From the IMG/VR virus record IMGVR_UViG_3300046004_001904, positions 1-20,976 of that record: DNA of 20,976 bases. One strand, 5' to 3'. This DNA comes from a virus. The notes under the pieces were generated by a model that worked only from the letters and a program-made list of their open reading frames with translations, was not told where the DNA came from and ran no database searches. Of this stretch, positions 16,401 to 20,976 are shown piece by piece (the first letter of the stretch is position 1; each line of letters begins with the position of its first letter). A program made the translations under genes and the position numbers.

Positions 16401-17886
16401 TATTGAACAATCAACTACAATTATTGGTAGTTACTCATCACTGAACACACAGGTAGAGAGTATTCTGCAGTTAATATCGAGTGGAACTGTACAACAATTA
16501 ATGGCGCCTAGTATTGATCTTTCGAACAACATACAATCCAATTATACAACTTATAATATAAAACATGAAGATTGGAACTTTGCAAGATCCAGTTCTAATA
16601 GTCCATCACGCCCTTCAAATATTAATTTACAACTAAATAATATGAACAAGGTTGTGTACAATGATGTTAATAAAGGTAGTGTTGGGGCAGAACCATACAA
16701 CAGAATATACACACGAAAATTGTTTGATTTTGAAATTGATACCACACGAATTGGAGGAATTAAAAGTACGTACATACCAGCATTATACGACATTCCACCA
16801 TCGGCAGACTTTAGAGATTTTGGAGTATATACATACTTTGACGACCCAGAAGGTATTTACACATTTCCATATACAACAAAAACCCCAGTATATCCTCGAC
16901 CATTAAATCAAACATGGAACGAGACAACTCAGACGTTTCAAGGAATTACTACATGGTCACTTGGAAGTAGATATAATATTAATGATGTTGTGTATCAAAC
17001 TTCGTCGGTAAAAAATGCTGGAAATTATTACGTGTTTACGACACGTGCATCCTACACCGCCTCAGTGGACGGCACGGCATTTTATAGTGGGTCGGTGCCA
17101 TCGTATACGCCACCATCGCTTGATAGAGAAAATTGGGAAATATTACGATTTAATCCGATACAACGACAAATACAGAAACGTATAATATTTGACACATACA
17201 CTACATTAGACCCCGCGTTAAATAACTTTAAAACAACTACAATTGACATTAATAAAATTATTGACATACCAGACCGATATGTAGATTTATTTCAGTTTGA
17301 ATCAGTACAAGCAAATTCATATAGTACTGGTGAACTTTCTATTCAAAACATAGCATTATTATTTGCAATACAATCAAGTATTAGTGGGTTACGATTGCGA
17401 TTATATAGAACACCTGATGCACGGGATGCAGATTTAACAAGACCAATAGAAACCCGTCCAACTGGTGATGCGGGGGTTCTGGTAGATTTGTCTATATCAA
17501 CGACGACTGCATTAGAAATAACTAATCCAATTGTTACACTGGTAGCGGACAGCTTACCGCCAGCTGGAAAATTATTTTACACATTAGATAACTTGGAAAA
17601 TGTGGCAAAAATATCAATTACAATGTTATTATATTATTTCACGATTGAAGTAGAAAAACGAATTCCGTTTGGTTATTTACGGAAACATTATAGATTTTTT
17701 AGAGACAATTCTACCGCAACCAAACGAAGAAATTATGTAGGGTGCTTAAATACTATCGATACGACCATCGACGGATTGCCGCCAGTACAAGTATTCTTGA
17801 GCGAAGGAACGGACTTTGTGGTGTCACCGACACAAACAAATGAAGAAATTATTACGGGTGGCGGTGGACAATTAAATGTAACGTAA
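13417..17886 (+). CDS. Very large baseplate wedge protein, gp7-like, with lectin-like modules
   Basis: This 1489-residue protein is longer than T4 gp7 (1032) but sits where gp7 is expected and is the largest gene of the cluster. Around residues 469-494 it has LHNLPFFAKAKGTKTALEAFLKTFGI, a motif I recall from phage baseplate and tail proteins. Residues 540-690 look like a LamG/concanavalin-type jelly roll ending in GTIDELRLWNTTLSDEIV. Residues 1178-1243 (WSLGSRYNINDVVYQ to NWEIL) resemble a CBM5/12 chitin-binding-type module. The N-terminal 130 residues are beta-rich, and 950-1060 is Ser/Thr-rich and helical. It probably anchors peripheral baseplate parts while touching glycans on the cell surface. 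The gp7 assignment rests on size, motif and position. ATG 13423 is an alternative start. Confidence 0.78.
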   Translation: MAMIRVPIYIQILPAKVPTVGVASIKVIISPEQTQLQRLTTNYTFNITTVPIEINLASPLITSALQFLQTAVDTYVDEDRTLKTLLNYGEDRQSVALAYRYGPADENNIQRVQLKLLQPVPDDITVSSSVFISREVTKTLIDKVRVRFAPELDATPYLRPKNLAAQTDLDLGKSLNNMTLQKLSLQSGSVGITDNYQNKTFEDEIFRQWYSYDFNSSELNIDFTNYNNFMFYGSAAMRLETFKQKVAQLETLESKRIQFLANYAVNTASVGLIYLQDQSATFSKQQEDIIRGFDRYEQYLYFTPSGSNSPYSASAYYADTGQEYNSIGYWPKSGSALWPVSSITVENWYETQSLIAQRFDEFNENNLVNTIPSHLREDDTSGAYITFVSMMGHFFDTIKPFVDQFPNIYSRNLNPNEELSKDLVNEIAESIGFRLPTLNSIYNLSDNILGTNSEVPRRDMTAEIYKRLLHNLPFFAKAKGTKTALEAFLKTFGITPQLISVKETGTPVTSSYHVFDEFSTGLDFDTTKISYLRLPISASARNPTTLQFNCTVAENKTMTLLTGDDKWALNAVVHPTNINLGRFEIASGSSNTTILSSSYHEIFGDELINITIQNYLSTASLYVTQVEGEDLVFSSIANESSKFISLWQSTQYVYVGGAGPQVVARYNGTIDELRLWNTTLSDEIVLNTAYDAGSNAGDTYSAAADNLLVQLSFNNLNTALLIASSSVLNESPYKNKTVSPTLDTIFTSNVVEADFVRYNRSIRQDMSVVGSSGYLTSKIKVAPAPIFIDNTNGSRLYRTKSIVQPQVKRLQAGRNKVILSMSPTEIINQNIIRNLGLENINAVLGSPTTLYTTFDKSLETLKRHYQQYHYVTVNTNRFIRIISDLASVIDQVVEYFIPSKATLLKGIVIEPNILEQVKIAPVKNMRLYGKNAKKTLNAANSLTGSKADYGATFNVSDSIDALSNTTVDASYQTYTAQESFNTILVSADTHNYTSSIEQSTTIIGSYSSLNTQVESILQLISSGTVQQLMAPSIDLSNNIQSNYTTYNIKHEDWNFARSSSNSPSRPSNINLQLNNMNKVVYNDVNKGSVGAEPYNRIYTRKLFDFEIDTTRIGGIKSTYIPALYDIPPSADFRDFGVYTYFDDPEGIYTFPYTTKTPVYPRPLNQTWNETTQTFQGITTWSLGSRYNINDVVYQTSSVKNAGNYYVFTTRASYTASVDGTAFYSGSVPSYTPPSLDRENWEILRFNPIQRQIQKRIIFDTYTTLDPALNNFKTTTIDINKIIDIPDRYVDLFQFESVQANSYSTGELSIQNIALLFAIQSSISGLRLRLYRTPDARDADLTRPIETRPTGDAGVLVDLSISTTTALEITNPIVTLVADSLPPAGKLFYTLDNLENVAKISITMLLYYFTIEVEKRIPFGYLRKHYRFFRDNSTATKRRNYVGCLNTIDTTIDGLPPVQVFLSEGTDFVVSPTQTNEEIITGGGGQLNVT

Positions 17887-17900
17887 TAAAACAAACAATA

Positions 17901-17912
17901 CTATATATGTAT
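17901..17912 (+). promoter_or_regulatory. Candidate late promoter box
   Basis: CTATATATGTAT, followed by a spacer and AGACCT at 17916-17921, closely matches the box and the AGACCT at 3726-3744. It lies in the 58-bp gap after the gp7-like gene and 32 bp before the ATG at 17945. The assignment is based on recurrence and position. Confidence 0.4.
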
Positions 17913-17944
17913 ATCAGACCTCTTATTACTTGGAGTTATTATTT

Positions 17945-18583
17945 ATGGGATATTTAAATAAAGCAACGGTCACCGTTGACGCTATTTTAACAAAAAAAGG
18001 ACGGGAACTACTTGCAAGAGGCCGTTCCGCATTTGCCATCACACAATTTGCCGTAGGTGATGATGAAATTGATTATGGTCTATACGACCCAGCGCATCCC
18101 CTTGGCACGGAATATTATGGTTCGGCAATTGAAAATATGCCCATCGTAGAAGCGTCCCCAGATGAAACACAAAATTTACGGTATAAATTAGTAACACTAC
18201 AACGAGGGACAAACTTAATTCCCACTATACAAACAGGTATCTCATCAATTACATTAACTTATAATAACACACAAAACCCCGTTACTACTGTTACGCCAAC
18301 AACCAGTCAGGGATTAAATGTGTTACCGTTTGGATATACTGCAATTTTATATGACCGTGAAGCTGCTCTATTGACAAGTAATGGACTAGCAGGATCGGCA
18401 ACCGTACCAGTGTTTATTGGAGATTCTGTATCACAAAATGCAGTTGTAGTACGTGGAACTACATTTACAATAACCCCACGGGATGTTACCACGGTTACAC
18501 AAACACAATTAGTAATTATCGGAAATCAAACCGGTGCATCTGTGACCATTCCGATAACAATCAATCCAGCCACTGTCATTTAA
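17945..18583 (+). CDS. Structural protein with conserved N-terminus and Ig-like C-terminus
   Basis: This is a 212-residue protein. The ATG at 17945 is preferred over the TTG at 17930 because GGAG at 17932-17935 lies 9 bp upstream and MGYLNKATVTVDAILTKKG is a start I recall from environmental T4-like phages. Residues 1-85 form the conserved part (GRELLARGRSAFAITQFAVGDDEIDYGLYDPAHPLG, in pieces, and SAIENMPIVEASPDE). The C-terminal 90 residues are beta-rich with FTITPRDVTTV (near 170) and look Ig-like. It probably belongs to the tail or baseplate periphery. The exact role is unknown. Confidence 0.7.
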   Translation: MGYLNKATVTVDAILTKKGRELLARGRSAFAITQFAVGDDEIDYGLYDPAHPLGTEYYGSAIENMPIVEASPDETQNLRYKLVTLQRGTNLIPTIQTGISSITLTYNNTQNPVTTVTPTTSQGLNVLPFGYTAILYDREAALLTSNGLAGSATVPVFIGDSVSQNAVVVRGTTFTITPRDVTTVTQTQLVIIGNQTGASVTIPITINPATVI

Positions 18584-18598
18584 CAATAGGAAACGCAT

Positions 18599-19804
18599 AT
18601 GAGTATTTATACAGGGTTTACTCCGGACGATATAGTAGAAGCTAATCCGACAGTAGTAACCACAGGACTATGGTCAAATGATACCGGGTCATACGAGAGT
18701 GCATTTTTTGTAAACACCAACACTGGTCAACAAGTAGGAACTAGTGCAGAGTATTATTTAGATTTATATGGGGCAAATCCCACTAGTAATACATTAGCAG
18801 AAGTTCAATTTTCCATTGCATATGGGCATATCAACGGCGGCGGCTCTCCTACTCTCACGGAAAATGAGTTAGCAACGCTTCCTACAAAAGCAATTTATAG
18901 TCAATATAAAAATTTGTTACTAGATCCTGCTGATACAAGATTTAGTTTTCAAGGAGTAGATTCCGACCACATTTATGTTATTAATTTTCAACGTGCACGT
19001 ATCCGTGAACAACTTGATCCGGGTAATTGGGAACTTCCATTATCTGGAACAAAGGGTATTTTGACGTTTATTGACGACAGTGGACAGACGTTGGGAGCAT
19101 TAACAGCAAATAGTAAAGCGGGAAGAGTGTTTAATGTTGTTTCAGGTGCATTATCTACGGTATCTGGTTCAATTTCATCATCAACCAACGCTACTACGTG
19201 GGGAACTGGTGGACCTGGATATGGATTAGTATATCCTGATTTGGGTGTCATTGTATTGAATCCGAATGCAATTGGTCCGGCGGTCGGATTTTATGTAACA
19301 TCGTCAACACTTAATGCAAATTCAGGATCAGCTGCTAGTGGGTCCAATGTAGTTCCATTCTACACAACCAGTGATGTAAGTACAGCTAACGGCCCGTCAG
19401 CGGGACCATATGCAGCAGTAACACATTCATTGACCGAAACAGCGTGGGGAGGTAGTAAATCTGCATACAATCACTTTTCATTATTTACGGCAATTAATAA
19501 AGCTACTTCTGCTACATCATACGATAATGGATTTCGAGCACGATCGGCGGAGACAATTTCTTCTACGCATTACTTTGTAAGACTTCGCAATAAACAATAC
19601 AACTATTCAAATAATCCAACGTTCTATAACCCAGACAATGGGGCATTAGTTCAGTCTGATTTTAAGAATAGTCCACAGGTATACGTGACAACAATTGGAT
19701 TATATAACGCGGAAAATGAATTATTGGCAGTTGCAAAGTTAAGTAAACCCGTAAGAAAAAGCTTCGATGAAGAAGTTTTGTTGAGGGTAAGATTGGATTA
19801 TTGA
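18599..19804 (+). CDS. Tail/baseplate structural protein with shared C-terminal module
   Basis: This 401-residue protein has an AGGAAAC ribosome site. Its N-terminal half contains IYSQYKNLLLDP and HIYVINFQRARIREQLDPGNWEL (about residues 100-145), a block I recall in structural proteins of environmental myophages. The middle is Gly/Ser/Asn-rich (about 185-290), probably loops or beta-rich. FVRLRNKQYNYSNNPTFYNPD leads into the last 43 residues (359-401), which hold YVTTIGLYN and ELLAVAK and are about half identical to the end of the next gene's product. The family function is not known to me. The gene is followed by a hairpin terminator. Confidence 0.7.
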   Translation: MSIYTGFTPDDIVEANPTVVTTGLWSNDTGSYESAFFVNTNTGQQVGTSAEYYLDLYGANPTSNTLAEVQFSIAYGHINGGGSPTLTENELATLPTKAIYSQYKNLLLDPADTRFSFQGVDSDHIYVINFQRARIREQLDPGNWELPLSGTKGILTFIDDSGQTLGALTANSKAGRVFNVVSGALSTVSGSISSSTNATTWGTGGPGYGLVYPDLGVIVLNPNAIGPAVGFYVTSSTLNANSGSAASGSNVVPFYTTSDVSTANGPSAGPYAAVTHSLTETAWGGSKSAYNHFSLFTAINKATSATSYDNGFRARSAETISSTHYFVRLRNKQYNYSNNPTFYNPDNGALVQSDFKNSPQVYVTTIGLYNAENELLAVAKLSKPVRKSFDEEVLLRVRLDY

Positions 19805-19833
19805 CGGTTAAGAATATGAGGTTTTAGTATAGG

Positions 19834-19875
19834 AATCCCCTATTTATAGATATTACTATAATAGGGGATTTTCTA
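19834..19875 (+). terminator. Rho-independent-like hairpin terminator
   Basis: A perfect 10-bp stem pairs AATCCCCTAT (19834-19843) with ATAGGGGATT (19861-19870). Inner TATAG (19845-19849) and CTATA (19856-19860) extend it across a one-base bulge, leaving a 6-base loop. A T-rich run follows (TTTTCTATTGTT, with its first two T in the stem). It lies about 30 bp after the preceding stop. TATTTATA in its left arm resembles the candidate late-promoter boxes. Confidence 0.75.
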
Positions 19876-19901
19876 TTGTTATATTATCGGGTCTTTAATA
19901 T

Positions 19902-20831
19902 ATGAAAACATTTGGTACAGTGGAAGCACAGGATTACACCGTTGATGAAATGTACGTATCTGCTCCTATGTCATGGCAACTTACATCTTCGTCATTGGGC
20001 ATTAATGTTGTTTCAACCGACAGTCTTGATGGGGCAGTAACTATAGAAAATGCCGCAAATGATTTAACCGATTTCTTTGAAAACGAACAACCCAGAGTTA
20101 ATATGGACTCGGGAACATACGAGTATATATTATATCGGTCTGTAAAACATTTATTTTATAACAGTGGATATTTCTATAGTGGATCTACTTTGGGTCCATC
20201 TAGTTTAGCAGGGTTACCAAACGAATCCTATGTACTTAGTATCGGACAAAATTTTTATGGTGACCGGGTAAAACCGGGGTCATTTGAATTAACGACGGAT
20301 ATAGCAAATAAAACAATATATGATGATGATATGGGAAATTTATATTATCTTGCTGGATTAACCAAATCATATATCGGTAACGTTTTTTATGATAAAGGCA
20401 TTGCAGTCATTAAGCACGATACTGGGTCAGCAATTACATCCATAAGTGCTGCTGGATTAAAAATAGTTGACGGCACAAATATTTATGTTGATTATAGTAG
20501 TGATGTAAAATTACATCGTCACGAAATAAAAGCAACGTTAGAACCAACCGATTTTAATTTTTCTCCGTTCAACCCATCAATACTATCTACCTATACGGCT
20601 ACAACAGGAAGTGTTACACAATCATTCAATCAAATGAACATTAAACCATCGAGTGGAAGTTCTACATGGAATTTATATAATTTGATGGGTGCAAATGTTA
20701 TTAAACCATACGTTACCACAATTGGGTTATATAATGATAAATATGAATTGTTAGCAGTTGCAAAAACAAGTGAACCAATTCAGAGAACTTTTGATGTTAA
20801 CCAGATATTTATAGTTAGGTTTGATACCTAA
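19902..20831 (+). CDS. Structural protein, paralogous C-terminus to upstream neighbour
   Basis: This 309-residue protein starts with KTFGTVEAQDYTVDEMYVSAPMSW. It is beta-rich, with SYVLSIGQNFYGDRVKPGSFEL near residues 107-128 and YDKGIAVIKHDTG near 160. Its last 43 residues (267-309) hold YVTTIGLYN and ELLAVAKTSEP and match the end of the 401-residue protein upstream in 23 of 43 positions by my count. The rest of the two proteins does not obviously align. It probably occupies an equivalent or adjoining site in the virion through the shared module. Function is not known to me. No strong ribosome site is seen, and the gene follows a terminator and a possible late-promoter box. Confidence 0.7.
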   Translation: MKTFGTVEAQDYTVDEMYVSAPMSWQLTSSSLGINVVSTDSLDGAVTIENAANDLTDFFENEQPRVNMDSGTYEYILYRSVKHLFYNSGYFYSGSTLGPSSLAGLPNESYVLSIGQNFYGDRVKPGSFELTTDIANKTIYDDDMGNLYYLAGLTKSYIGNVFYDKGIAVIKHDTGSAITSISAAGLKIVDGTNIYVDYSSDVKLHRHEIKATLEPTDFNFSPFNPSILSTYTATTGSVTQSFNQMNIKPSSGSSTWNLYNLMGANVIKPYVTTIGLYNDKYELLAVAKTSEPIQRTFDVNQIFIVRFDT

Positions 20832-20846
20832 TACTTGGAGATTTTT

Positions 20847-20976
20847 ATGGACTTATTAAAGCGATACGAAGCCGCCACCTCACCGACTATAGTACAGGTC
20901 AAAACTATAGGCACTGCAGCTTCACCTGGAGTAAATTTCTGGGACGGTGGGCCACGAACACGAACTCCTTCCGTTC
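20847..20976 (+). CDS. Partial gene, N-terminus only, unknown
   Basis: The ATG at 20847 follows a TTGGAG ribosome site like that of the gene at 17945. The frame is open for 43 codons to the window edge, starting MDLLKRYEAATSP and including ASPGVNFWDGGPRTRTPS. It lies in the virion cluster 15 bp after the previous stop, so it is probably another structural gene. Too little is present to assign a family. Confidence 0.65.
   Translation, partial: MDLLKRYEAATSPTIVQVKTIGTAASPGVNFWDGGPRTRTPSV

Noticed and set aside
16652-16906. An 84-codon + strand reading inside the gp7-like gene
   Set aside because: The His/Thr-rich product is the shadow of a well-formed gene in another frame, with no ribosome site.
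17930-17944. TTG start for the 212-residue structural protein
   Set aside because: It overlaps the GGAG ribosome site that serves the ATG at 17945, and the ATG start gives the familiar N-terminus.
19841-19848. Exact T4 late promoter TATAAATA on the minus strand
   Set aside because: It points leftward into genes that all run rightward, and no minus-strand gene is convincing. It is better explained as part of the hairpin arm.

Overview
The window looks like part of a T4-like (Tevenvirinae-related, 'far T4'/marine-freshwater type) myovirus genome, most likely from an uncultured or environmental phage. The reasons are an AT-rich sequence, every gene on the + strand, genes packed with 1-20 bp gaps or short overlaps, a T4 gp55-like late sigma factor, and a run of T4-type baseplate genes (gp5-like hub, gp25, gp6, a very large gp7-like wedge protein). 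No host genes, tRNAs, rRNAs, CRISPR arrays or insertion sequences were seen.

Layout. (1) 1-134: the tail end of a gene whose frame is uncertain. (2) 141-2144: a strong host-type sigma70 promoter with two dyads, then a UV-damage endonuclease (UvdE), a GIY-YIG nuclease gene that appears split by a -1 frameshift, and a GT2 glycosyltransferase. Short stop/start overlaps join the genes. (3) 2157-3725: a lytic-transglycosylase-like protein with an N-terminal hydrophobic anchor, a small membrane protein, and the late sigma factor. (4) 3763-9257: the baseplate hub and inner wedge: a small conserved protein, the gp5-like spike without a lysozyme domain, two proteins of unknown role, gp25 and gp6. (5) 9270-17886: the outer wedge region, where T4 has gp7-gp10. 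It holds a DNRLRE-like protein, two unknown structural proteins, an insertion-like protein with InlB-type repeats and a Pro/Ser linker, a small Ig-like protein, and a 1489-residue gp7-like protein carrying LamG-like and chitin-binding-like modules. (6) 17945-20976: a structural protein with an Ig-like tail, two proteins sharing a C-terminal module and separated by a hairpin terminator, and the start of one more gene.

How the parts work together. The left segment looks like early or accessory DNA repair and modification genes under a host promoter. The late sigma factor then sits directly upstream of the virion cluster it would be expected to switch on. Four of the larger gaps in the virion region carry a similar AT-rich box (about CTATTTATRTAG), a candidate late promoter for this phage. 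The structural genes make a contractile-tail baseplate. The accessory domains in region 5 and 6 (lectin-like, InlB-like, Ig-like) look like exchangeable parts for binding host surface or carbohydrate.
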